Shown here piece by piece: positions 21,562 through 28,070 of a DNA stretch of 29,354 bases. The DNA comes from Caulobacter sp. CCH9-E1. GTDB taxonomy: Bacteria > Pseudomonadota > Alphaproteobacteria > Caulobacterales > Caulobacteraceae. The position numbers and the translations under genes were made by a program. Within the stretch, counting starts at the first letter, position 1; the number at the start of each line of letters is the position of its first letter. The notes under the pieces were generated by a model. It saw nothing but the letters and a program-made list of their open reading frames with translations, searched no databases and had not been told where the DNA came from. Location: positions 1 through 29,354 of the forward strand of contig NZ_LSJA01000199.1 in the NCBI RefSeq assembly GCF_001556515.1, read 5' to 3'.

Positions 21562-22305
21562 ATGGCTGGCCCGCACGCCCGATCGGGAAGGGATCGGCCG
21601 CCGAGCGATGGCGCCGGCGGCGGTTGGCATGCATTTGCGAACCTGACAGTCCCAGGGTTTGCTTGGGAGTTCCTTCGCCGAAATCCCGAGTACCGCTCGG
21701 AATTCGGCTCGCGCGGCGCGCGGATCGATCAGCGGTGGGGCCTTCGATTTCCCGTAGACCCGCAACTTTCAGCCGAGAACGCAGATGTGTTTTGGCGTGC
21801 AGAGATAGCGCCGGGCATCGTGCTACCCATCATTGGCGATGGTCATCAGGCCGCCAAGCGGTTGCAAGAAAAGCAGATCGCTGGTGGTCCGCGCCAAGCG
21901 GATGACGGAGTCCACTTGCGGCTGGTGGCGGGGCTGCAACTGCTCGTTCAAAGGGCGACACCCCCTCCCGGGCCGGTGCTTGTCGTGCTGTCGTTGGATC
22001 AAGATTTCGGGGTTCGGGTCCGTGCAGTCGAGGCCCTCGATAGAGTTGTCCGAGGGCGCGCTGCTCCTAAATCGCGGCTGACAATGGCTCAACGCGCACG
22101 CCTGGCTCGTAGCCTTGTGGCTTTGGATGGCGCCGAACGGCACGAGAGCTATCGAGACATCGCGCGGTCAGTTTTTGGCCACGACCGTGTCGATCGCGAG
22201 ACGTGGCGGACTGCATCCATTCGCGACGCGACGATCCGGTTGGTGCGATCAGGAAGAAACCTGATGCGCGGAGGGTACCTGAAGCTGCTGCGGGACGGCC
22301 TCTAG
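21562..22305 (+). CDS. DUF2285 protein with DUF6499-like N-terminus
   Basis: A 247-residue protein. The N-terminal part has the pattern GFAWEFLRRNPEYRSEFG (about residues 32-49) typical of the DUF6499 'transcriptional regulator' block. Then come WGLRFPVDPQLSAENADVFW and a middle beta-rich part. The C-terminus (about 172-247) is DUF2285: LTMAQRARLARSLVALDGAE, ESYRDIARSVFG and WRTASIRDATIRLVRSGRNL. Proteins of this kind sit at the start of conjugation gene blocks in alphaproteobacterial ICEs and are likely DNA-binding regulators. The ATG at 21562 has no strong ribosome site, so the true start may be slightly different. The 163 bp before it hold only the weak hairpin. Confidence 0.82.
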   Translation: MAGPHARSGRDRPPSDGAGGGWHAFANLTVPGFAWEFLRRNPEYRSEFGSRGARIDQRWGLRFPVDPQLSAENADVFWRAEIAPGIVLPIIGDGHQAAKRLQEKQIAGGPRQADDGVHLRLVAGLQLLVQRATPPPGPVLVVLSLDQDFGVRVRAVEALDRVVRGRAAPKSRLTMAQRARLARSLVALDGAERHESYRDIARSVFGHDRVDRETWRTASIRDATIRLVRSGRNLMRGGYLKLLRDGL

Positions 22306-22368
22306 GGGGTGGCGTTTTCGGCGGCCCTTGTCTTCGCCATCCACCCCGAGCGTTCCGTCGCTCCAGCC

Positions 22369-22404
22369 TATCCAGACGACGCCGGGCTTATCCAGGCGTC
22401 GCCG
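22369..22404 (+). repeat. Direct repeat before the excisionase-like gene
   Basis: TATCCAGACGACGCCG (22369-22384) and TATCCAGGCGTCGCCG (22389-22404) differ at two of 16 positions and start 20 bp apart, two helical turns. They end 10 bp before the start codon at 22415, overlapping the ribosome site region. They are candidate binding sites for a regulator such as the DUF2285 or excisionase-like protein. Confidence 0.45.
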
Positions 22405-22414
22405 AGGATACGTC

Positions 22415-22705
22415 ATGAGCAACAACCCCTCCGATCCGCAGAGGCATCTGAAAACGGCTGAGGCTGCGCGCTTTTTGGGACTTTCCGACCGCACGCTGGA
22501 AAAGCACCGGTCATACGGAACTGGACCGATCTATCGGAAGATCGGGGGCCGCGTCGTCTACACGCTGGAGGACCTGCAGGCCTGGTCGGAGCGCGCCGCG
22601 CGCCGCTCGACCACGGACCCCGACGCGCAGTTTGTGTCGCCCGCCAAACGCACGCCGGCGTCCGGAACGGGTTCGCGGCCTCAGCATGCCGATGGCCGCA
22701 AGTGA
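22415..22705 (+). CDS. Excisionase/AlpA-like helix-turn-helix protein
   Basis: A 96-residue protein. Residues about 10-60 form a MerR-like HTH_17 domain: LKTAEAARFLGLSDRTLEKH, RSYGTGPIYRKIGGRVVY and TLEDLQAWSERAARRS. The rest is a basic, disordered tail. This domain is used by phage and ICE excisionases and by AlpA-type activators. In the DUF2285-DUF2840 setting it is the usual small regulator before the transfer genes. The ATG at 22415 is chosen over an earlier in-frame start because GAGG lies just before it. Its stop overlaps the start of the next gene (TGATG), so the two are translationally coupled. Confidence 0.85.
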   Translation: MSNNPSDPQRHLKTAEAARFLGLSDRTLEKHRSYGTGPIYRKIGGRVVYTLEDLQAWSERAARRSTTDPDAQFVSPAKRTPASGTGSRPQHADGRK

Positions 22706-23163
22706 TGAATACCCAGGTCGATCTTCTGTGGCTCGATGGGCAGATCGAGCGCTGGATTCGCTTCGGGAAGGTCGCCGCCGAGCGGATCGTCGACCGACGC
22801 AATCGCATCGTCGAGTTCGCAGCCGGCTCGGTCTTCGCGTTCGTGCGGTGGCGGGCGGGCGAGTACGGAACCGTCGAGTCGCACATCGCCATCTTGCGGG
22901 CCGTCACGTCCGGCGAGGCGTTCACGACCTATCCCTGCGTCGCGCCGGGCGCTGAAATCCTGCTCAGCCTCAGCGGCTGGGCCAGGGTCCAATCGGTTCT
23001 GGAGGCTGTCGATGGGGTCGAGAAGATCGGCGTGGCGCCGGCCCTGGCCGCGCCGGATTACTGGCGTCACGTCGGCGCTCGGATCGGCGTTGGGCTCACG
23101 CCCAGGCCGTACGATCGCGCCCGCCACCGCGCCTGGCTTATGCGCCGGAGACTTGGGCGATGA
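22705..23163 (+). CDS. DUF2840 family protein
   Basis: A 152-residue protein of the DUF2840 family: VDLLWLDGQIERWIRFGKVA, VFAFVRWRAGEYGTVESHIA, LRAVTSGEAFTTYPCVAPGA, LLSLSGWARVQSVLEAVDGV and DYWRHVGARI. It has no signal peptide and is probably cytoplasmic. The family is found next to S26 proteases and relaxases on alphaproteobacterial ICEs; its function is unknown. An alternative GTG start lies one codon earlier (22702). It overlaps both neighbours by a few bases (TGATG at the start, ATGA at the end), which shows a tight operon. Confidence 0.88.
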   Translation: MNTQVDLLWLDGQIERWIRFGKVAAERIVDRRNRIVEFAAGSVFAFVRWRAGEYGTVESHIAILRAVTSGEAFTTYPCVAPGAEILLSLSGWARVQSVLEAVDGVEKIGVAPALAAPDYWRHVGARIGVGLTPRPYDRARHRAWLMRRRLGR

Positions 23164-23678
23164 GCGGCGGCGCGTCTCGGTACTTGCTCGCCGGCGGGGT
23201 TAGCTGCCTGCTCTTGGCCTTTGGCGGCCTGGTGCAGCCGACCAAACGCTTGGTCCTCAATACGACGGCCAGCGCGCCCTTGGGCTTCTACTGGCTTGCC
23301 GGCCAAGAGCCAGATGTCGGTGATCTGGCGCTTGTTCGCCCGCCGCCGCCTTTGGCGCGCTGGATGGCGATGCGCGGCTACTTGCCGATGAACGTGCCGC
23401 TGATCAAGCGCGTGGCCGCCGTCACGGGTCAGCTCGTTTGCGGTGACCACGGTCGCGTTCTGATAGACGGCCAGGCGGTCGCCAAGGTCCTACTGCATGA
23501 CCGCCTGCACCGACCGCTGAAGGGTATCAGCGGCTGTCGGCGAGTGGGGGAGGGGGAGGTCTTTCTCCTCAACAGCGACGCGCCTCATAGCCTCGACGGT
23601 CGATATTTCGGTCCGCTGCCGCGCCAAGCCGTGGTGGGACGGCTTCATCCGATCTGGACATGGGGGGCGCTGAGGTGA
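23160..23678 (+). CDS. TraF-like S26 signal peptidase family protease
   Basis: A 172-residue serine protease with one N-terminal membrane segment (about 8-24). Catalytic Ser38 lies in NTTASAPLGFYWL, and Lys83 in PLIKRVAAVTG, the Ser/Lys dyad of S26 and TraF proteases. NSDAPHSLDGRYFGPL near the C-terminus matches the last conserved block. In RP4-type transfer systems TraF cyclises the pilin TrbC, and this protein probably has that role for a trb-type pilus encoded outside the window. Its start overlaps DUF2840 by ATGA and its stop overlaps the next gene. Confidence 0.9.
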   Translation: MSGGASRYLLAGGVSCLLLAFGGLVQPTKRLVLNTTASAPLGFYWLAGQEPDVGDLALVRPPPPLARWMAMRGYLPMNVPLIKRVAAVTGQLVCGDHGRVLIDGQAVAKVLLHDRLHRPLKGISGCRRVGEGEVFLLNSDAPHSLDGRYFGPLPRQAVVGRLHPIWTWGALR

Positions 23679-24511
23679 CGCTGCCCAACCTCGTTTCCTT
23701 GTTCGGCCATCTTGCGTCGCCTTTCCTCGTCCCGGCCAAGACCGCGTCGGCGGTCGCGCGCAGGCGCGGTCAAGGGCGGCCGGATGGCCGGCGCGCCTTG
23801 CGCGCTTCCCTTGACGGCGACGAGCACGGCCGCACGCTTCTTGTGGTCGGGTCGAGAGCAAAGATTTCGCGTGCTCTGCGCGCGTCCGCCGTCGCCGGCG
23901 TGCTGGCGATCTCTCTGGCTTTTGGTCGGGCGGAGGCAGTTCCGGCGCTGTCACTTGGCGGGGAGCAGCCCGAGATTGGCCTCCACATGGCCGAAGCCTC
24001 GCGCCGATCAGGCCTTCCGGAGAGCTGGATCCGAGCCGTCGCCTGGGTCGAGAGTGGGGGCGCGGCGGAGGCGATCTCGCCCAAGGGGGCGATGGGCATG
24101 ATGCAGATCATGCCTGCAACCTGGCGCGAGCTGCGGATAGACCTCGCGCTTGGAAGCGACCCGTTCGACGAGCGCGACAACCTCGTGGCCGGCGCTGTCT
24201 ACCTACGCCGCATGTTCGATCGCTTCGGCGAGGATGGCTTCCTGGCCGCCTACAATGCTGGCCCAGCGCGCTACCAAGCGTTCCTCGACGGCAGAAAAAG
24301 TCTGCCGCCGGAGACCATCGCCTACATCGCGCGCGTGCGGGCTAGGGTGGGCAGGATGGCGTCGGTGCAATGGCCCGACCGCGCGCCAAGCGTCGTTGGA
24401 TGGCGTGCTTCAGGTTTGTTCATAGGCGGCGCTGTGGCAACTTCGAAGGTTCAGGACGGGCCGCTCGAAGAGCTTCTGTTTCCTCCGATCACATCGCAGG
24501 CAGGCCGATGA
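23675..24511 (+). CDS. Lytic transglycosylase of the transfer system
   Basis: A soluble lytic transglycosylase (278 residues from this start). The SLT domain has WIRAVAWVESGGAAEAIS with the catalytic Glu about residue 126, then SPKGAMGMMQIMPATWRELR, NLVAGAVYLRRMFDRFGEDG and FLAAYNAGPARYQAFLDG. A hydrophobic segment (ASAVAGVLAISLAFGRAEA) precedes the domain and would export it. The first 60 or so residues before it are basic and atypical, so a later start is possible. The GTG at 23675 overlaps the S26 stop as GTGA, matching the coupling seen in the operon. An ATG at 23660 is also in frame. The enzyme opens peptidoglycan for assembly of the type IV secretion channel. Confidence 0.88.
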   Translation: MTLPNLVSLFGHLASPFLVPAKTASAVARRRGQGRPDGRRALRASLDGDEHGRTLLVVGSRAKISRALRASAVAGVLAISLAFGRAEAVPALSLGGEQPEIGLHMAEASRRSGLPESWIRAVAWVESGGAAEAISPKGAMGMMQIMPATWRELRIDLALGSDPFDERDNLVAGAVYLRRMFDRFGEDGFLAAYNAGPARYQAFLDGRKSLPPETIAYIARVRARVGRMASVQWPDRAPSVVGWRASGLFIGGAVATSKVQDGPLEELLFPPITSQAGR

Positions 24512-24568
24512 AGCCGGGCCTGCTGATGACGGGGAAAGTCGCCGGAAGAGGGCGGGTTTGGTCTGATT

Positions 24569-24576
24569 GGCTGCTC
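24569..24576. repeat. Left target-site duplication of the IS66 element
   Basis: GGCTGCTC here is repeated exactly at 27903-27910 on the other side of the element. An 8-bp duplication is what the IS66 family produces. Confidence 0.9.
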
Positions 24577-24656
24577 GTAAGCGTCCGGCTATTGCACGTC
24601 CGCCAGGTGTTGACGTGATTTCCACGACTTCACGGCCGACGCATCGCCTTCGGTCG

Positions 24657-24923
24657 TCAGAACTCAGTGCGACGGGGTTGCGACGGCGGGTGAGGCTTCG
24701 CTTGCTCAAAGCCTTCAAAGCCAACGGATGCCGCGCGCGCCAGAATAGCTTCGGCTTGCTTGACCGCTTTGCTGAACTCAGAGCTTTTCCAAGTATCGAT
24801 GCCGAACTCATCCCAATCGAGGAGATCATAAGCATCCTCGGATCGGAGGCTCAGTTCGCGCAACGCGATGAGCGCTTCGCGCAGCAGTTCGGCCTTGTCA
24901 TCGCTCTGCGGAACTTGGGTCAC
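24657..24923 (-). CDS. Passenger gene in the IS66 element (unrecognised)
   Basis: An 88-residue acidic, helical protein: MTQVPQSDDKAELLREALIA, LRELSLRSEDAYDLLDWDEF, GIDTWKSSEFSKAVKQAEAI and a Pro/Arg-rich end. It uses a GTG start (complement of 24921-24923) behind AGAGGAA. It lies 81 bp downstream of tnpC on the same strand and inside the terminal repeats, so it moves with the element. The even heptad-like spacing of Leu suggests a helical bundle. No family was recognised. IS66 elements with passenger genes are known, but a role in transposition or immunity cannot be judged from sequence alone. Confidence 0.7.
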   Translation of the reverse strand: MTQVPQSDDKAELLREALIALRELSLRSEDAYDLLDWDEFGIDTWKSSEFSKAVKQAEAILARAASVGFEGFEQAKPHPPSQPRRTEF

Positions 24924-25004
24924 GTCTCTGTTCCTCTTGCCAGTTTGGCCACTGGGCGGCTGCGACCCGATGCGTCCGACTTCTACCGATTTGCAGGGCC
25001 TGCG

Positions 25005-26531
25005 TCAGGCCTCGGCTTCTTCAGTCTGCTTCCAGGCCCAGGGCAGCAGCTCGTCGAGGCGGTTGACGGGGTGGCCATTGACCATGCGCTCCAGCACATC
25101 CCGCAAGTAGGCGAAGGGCTCGACGCCATTCATCTTGGCGGTCTCGATCAGCGAACCGACCACGGCCCAGCGGTCGCCGCCGCCGTCCGAACCGGCGAAC
25201 AGGTGGTTCTTGCGGCCGAGGGCGATGGGCCGGATCGCGCGCTCGACGGGGTTGTTGTCCAGATCGATGCGGCCGTCTGTGAGGAACAGGCTGAGCGCGT
25301 CCCAGCGGCCGAGGGCGTAGCGGATGGCCTCGGCCAGGGCGCCGCGCGGCGGCGCGCGGGCCAGCTGACGTTCCAACCAGGCATGCAGAGCGTCCACCAA
25401 CGGGCGGGAAGACTCCTGACGCGCCGCCCGCCGCAGCGCCGCCGACTGGCCGCGCACCTGGGCTTCGATGGCGTAGAGCTCGCCGATCCGGCGCAACGCC
25501 TCGACGGCCACGGGCGCCTTGGTGGACTCGGCGATCTCATAGAACTTGCGCCGGGCGTGCGCCCAACAGGCCGCCAGCTTGATGTCGCCGGACGCCGTCA
25601 GCGGCTCGAAGCCGGCATAGCCATCGACCTGGAGGACGCCCTTGAACCGGCCCAGATGGGCGGCTGGACGCTCGCCCTTCCGGTCCGGCGCATAGACATA
25701 GACCGTGCCGGGCGGCTCCGGTCCGCCCCACGGTCGATCATCACGCGTGTAGGCCCACAGCCGCCCGGTCTTGGTCCGGCCCCGGCCCGGATCAAGCACC
25801 GGGATCGGCGTGTCGTCGGCGAAGAGATGGCTGCTGGCGAACAGGCTGGCCGACAGCTTGTCGTGCAGGGCTTGGAGCCACCAGCAGGCCCCGCCGACCC
25901 AGCCGGCCAGTGTCGAGCGCTCCAGGTCCACGCCGTGCCGAGCAAAGATTTTGGACTGCCGATAGAGCGGGGTGTGGTCGCAATACTTGCTGACCAGCAC
26001 CTGGGCCAACAGCGCCGGCGTGGCCAGGCCGCCGTCGATCGGCCGCTCCGGCGCTGGCGCTTGGACGACCGTTGCGCAGGCCCGGCAGGCGTACTTGGGG
26101 CGCACGATCCGGATCACCCGCATCTGCGCGGGAACCCAGTCCAGCATTTCGCTGACGCTCTCGCCGATGCTGTGCAGAGCGCCGCCGCAGGCGCAGACCT
26201 GGCTGTCGATATCGAGCAACCGGTCTTCGCGCGGGAGATGGTCGGGGAGCGGTTTGCGCTTGGGTTGAGCCTTCGCGGGCGCGGGCAGGATGTCGGGTCG
26301 GCGCGCTTCGGCGGCGGCCAGATCGGTCTCGACATCCTCCAGGGCCAGCGCCAGTTGATCGGCGTCCAGGTGCTCGGAACGGCGTCCAAATTGCGCGCGC
26401 TGGAGCTGCTTGATGATGGCTTTGAGCCGGTCGATCTCGCCGTCCCGCTCACCGACGAAGCCGGCCATTTCGCGCACCAACTGGTGCAGCAAGGCCGTGT
26501 CGGTAGGCAGGTTTTCGAGATCCAGCCGCAT
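25005..26531 (-). CDS. tnpC: IS66 transposase TnpC
   Basis: A 508-residue DDE transposase. The N-terminal coiled coil (about 10-70) contains IDRLKAIIKQLQRAQFGRRS. A zinc-binding part follows (CACGGALHSIGESVSEM, then KYACRACATV). The catalytic core has LFADDTPIPVLDPGRGRTKT with the first Asp, LQVDGYAGFEPL with the second, and DNNPVERAIRPIALGRKNHL with the Glu. The C-terminal IS66_C part reads NGVEPFAYLRDVLERMVNGH. The full length and all motifs suggest an active enzyme. The start is the ATG complementary to 26529-26531, 72 bp after tnpB. Confidence 0.95.
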   Translation of the reverse strand: MRLDLENLPTDTALLHQLVREMAGFVGERDGEIDRLKAIIKQLQRAQFGRRSEHLDADQLALALEDVETDLAAAEARRPDILPAPAKAQPKRKPLPDHLPREDRLLDIDSQVCACGGALHSIGESVSEMLDWVPAQMRVIRIVRPKYACRACATVVQAPAPERPIDGGLATPALLAQVLVSKYCDHTPLYRQSKIFARHGVDLERSTLAGWVGGACWWLQALHDKLSASLFASSHLFADDTPIPVLDPGRGRTKTGRLWAYTRDDRPWGGPEPPGTVYVYAPDRKGERPAAHLGRFKGVLQVDGYAGFEPLTASGDIKLAACWAHARRKFYEIAESTKAPVAVEALRRIGELYAIEAQVRGQSAALRRAARQESSRPLVDALHAWLERQLARAPPRGALAEAIRYALGRWDALSLFLTDGRIDLDNNPVERAIRPIALGRKNHLFAGSDGGGDRWAVVGSLIETAKMNGVEPFAYLRDVLERMVNGHPVNRLDELLPWAWKQTEEAEA

Positions 26532-26603
26532 GCCCGATTCTACTATTTTCGGAGTCCGCGACCAAGCATTTTCCCCTTATCCAGCGGGGTTTTCGACGCT
26601 ATT

Positions 26604-26957
26604 TCAGCCGGCGATGGCGGGCCGCCAGGTGCGCTCCGGGAAGCGCCAGTCGATGCCTTCGATCAGCATGGCCAGTTGCGCGGGCGTGAGCACCACCGAG
26701 CCGCCAGGCGTGGTGATATGGGGCCAGATAAAGCGCCCTCGTTGCAGCCGCTTTGTGAACAGGCACAGGCCTGTTCCGTCCCAGTAGAGCAGCTTGATGG
26801 TGTCGGCCTTTCGCCCCCGGAAGGCGAACAGGTGGCCCGAGAACGGGTCCTCCTTCAGCAGGTCTTGCACCAGCATCGACAGGCCGTCGAAGCCCTTGCG
26901 CATGTCGGTTTGACCCAGCGCCAGATGCACCTTCACGCCGGAGGGGATGATCATCAT
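26604..26957 (-). CDS. tnpB: IS66 accessory protein TnpB
   Basis: A 117-residue Orf2 protein with all the family blocks: VKVHLALGQTDMRKGFDGLS, DPFSGHLFAFRGRKADTIKL, LYWDGTGLCLFTKRLQRGRF and LTPAQLAMLIEGIDW. It is needed for IS66 transposition in known elements, but its biochemical role is unclear. It is not related to the RNA-guided TnpB nucleases of IS200/IS605. Its ATG overlaps the tnpA stop by four bases (ATGA). Confidence 0.95.
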   Translation of the reverse strand: MMIIPSGVKVHLALGQTDMRKGFDGLSMLVQDLLKEDPFSGHLFAFRGRKADTIKLLYWDGTGLCLFTKRLQRGRFIWPHITTPGGSVVLTPAQLAMLIEGIDWRFPERTWRPAIAG

Positions 26958-27820
26958 CGGGCCGCCTCCCGCTGCGCCACGTACCGCCGGACCTCATCCG
27001 GATCGCTCCCTGGCGGCGCGAAGACCCGGCGTCCGTCGCCAAGATCGACGGCCACCGCGCCCTCGGGAATCGGCAAGGGAATGCCCCCCGTGAGCGCCTG
27101 GCTCGCCGTCTTGAGGCCATCGCCGACCAGCCTGACCCGAGCCAGCTTTGCGCGCTCGTCCTGGCCAAGGCCCATTTGGGCGCGCCACCGGAACAGCATG
27201 CTGGTGACCACGCCGTGTTTCCTGGCCACCGCGCTGACCGTGGCGCCGGGCGCTTGTGTCTCGGCGACGATGGCGCGCCTTTGCTCATCGTTGAACGTGC
27301 GGCGGCTGCTCCGGCCATCACCGTCGCGGAGCGTTCTGCTCGCGTCCGTCAAGCCGGATTCCGGCGTCCGGGCCTTAGCACTAGTGCTTCGTCTGGGCCC
27401 CACATACGGGCGGGCGCTGGGATGAACGAGCTCTCGCCAATCGATCCCAAGGGGGTCTTCGTCCAGGCGTTGGCGCCACTGACGCAACGACGAGGGTGTC
27501 AGCCGAAGGGCGCTGGCGTATTCCGCCGCGCTCAGTCCGCTCCACAATTGGGCCTCGACGTGCATGGCCCAGAACGCCTGCACGGCCCGGTTACGAACCT
27601 CGCTGGTGGAGCGTCGCGGCGGCGGCTTTCGCTTGCTCAAAGGCTTGTGCTGCAAGGCGTCGGCGTCACCGATCTTCTTCAGCCAGCTGCTGAAGACGCC
27701 GGGTTCGAGCCGGTGCTCGCCGCAGTATGCCGCGCGCGACAAACCGCTCAGCCGCCACGCCTCGATGTGGATCGCCCAGTAGGTTCGCAGTCCTCGGTTT
27801 TGGTAGCGCTTCGACGCCAC
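26954..27820 (-). CDS. tnpA: IS66 accessory protein TnpA, long form with repeated N-terminal modules
   Basis: A 288-residue protein, about twice the usual 100-150 residues of IS66 TnpA. Two related N-terminal modules occur, YWAIHIEAWRLSGLSRAAYC... (about 14-50) and FWAMHVEAQLWSGLSAAEYA... (about 83-118), each ending in a W-x-x-K/R motif. The normal TnpA domain follows at about 172-215 (RRTFNDEQRRAIVAETQAPG, SAVARKHGVVTSMLFRWRAQ), a HTH_8-type DNA-binding part. The C-terminus, VAVDLGDGRRVFAPPGSDPD, is family-like. The GTG start (complement of 27818-27820) follows GGGAG. The extra modules probably bind DNA at the element's ends. Confidence 0.9.
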   Translation of the reverse strand: MASKRYQNRGLRTYWAIHIEAWRLSGLSRAAYCGEHRLEPGVFSSWLKKIGDADALQHKPLSKRKPPPRRSTSEVRNRAVQAFWAMHVEAQLWSGLSAAEYASALRLTPSSLRQWRQRLDEDPLGIDWRELVHPSARPYVGPRRSTSAKARTPESGLTDASRTLRDGDGRSSRRTFNDEQRRAIVAETQAPGATVSAVARKHGVVTSMLFRWRAQMGLGQDERAKLARVRLVGDGLKTASQALTGGIPLPIPEGAVAVDLGDGRRVFAPPGSDPDEVRRYVAQREAAR

Positions 27821-27902
27821 GGCCGATCTCCCTCGCTAATCAGGAGCCCGACATGGTTCGCCTCATGGAAGGAGAACAAGAGTGCAACAACCGAACGCAA
27901 AC

Positions 27903-27910
27903 GGCTGCTC
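27903..27910. repeat. Right target-site duplication of the IS66 element
   Basis: GGCTGCTC, identical to 24569-24576. The uninterrupted ancestral site would have read GATTGGCTGCTCGGGAAAG. Confidence 0.9.
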
Positions 27911-27934
27911 GGGAAAGATGGCGAGATAAAAGGA

Positions 27935-28068
27935 CCGGGACCTTTCGGGGCCATGTCCTTGGTTCTGTTGGTGATTTTCCGGGACCTGCATTCGCGGTCT
28001 GGTCCCGGAATTCAGAGGTTTCGTAAGCTTTTCATAGCGTTATCCGGGACCTCCGGCCGGAACGGCCG
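27935..28068 (+). other. Repeat-rich region before the relaxase, candidate oriT
   Basis: CCGGGACCT occurs at 27935-27943, 27979-27987 and 28044-28052. Its reverse form GGTCCCGG lies at 28001-28008, so 27979-28008 can fold into a perfect 8-bp stem with a 14-nt loop. A further hairpin, CGGCCG-GAA-CGGCCG (28054-28068), ends 2 bp before the relaxase ATG. Relaxase genes are often next to oriT, and such repeats suit relaxase or accessory-protein binding. TATCCGGG at 28041-28048 partly resembles the core of RP4-type nic sites. Operator function is the main alternative. Confidence 0.4.
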
Positions 28069-28070
28069 CG

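Larger units (their letters stand above)
24577..27902 (-). mobile_element. IS66-family insertion sequence, complete, 3326 bp
   Basis: The ends are imperfect 21-bp inverted repeats at 24577-24597 (GTAAGCGTCCGGC...) and 27882-27902 (read inward GTTTGCGTTCGGT...), matching at 16 of 21 positions. They are flanked by the 8-bp direct repeat GGCTGCTC. Inside, on the minus strand, lie tnpA, tnpB and tnpC in the IS66 order, all intact, and then an 88-codon passenger gene. The element is longer than the usual 2.5-2.8 kb of the family because of the long tnpA and the passenger. It lies between the transglycosylase and the relaxase genes, which on related elements are adjacent, so it splits the transfer operon and may reduce relaxase expression. 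Confidence 0.93.

Noticed and set aside
20878..22305. A restriction-modification system controlled by the C-protein-like genes
   Set aside because: No methylase or restriction motif was found downstream; the next gene is a DUF2285 protein of the conjugation block.
26604..26957. Reading TnpB here as an RNA-guided nuclease relative
   Set aside because: It is the 117-residue IS66 Orf2 protein and has no RuvC-type motifs; only the name is shared with IS200/IS605 TnpB.
24567..27425. A 952-codon plus-strand open frame
   Set aside because: It lies antisense to the tnp genes of the IS66 element, whose minus-strand frames carry all family motifs.
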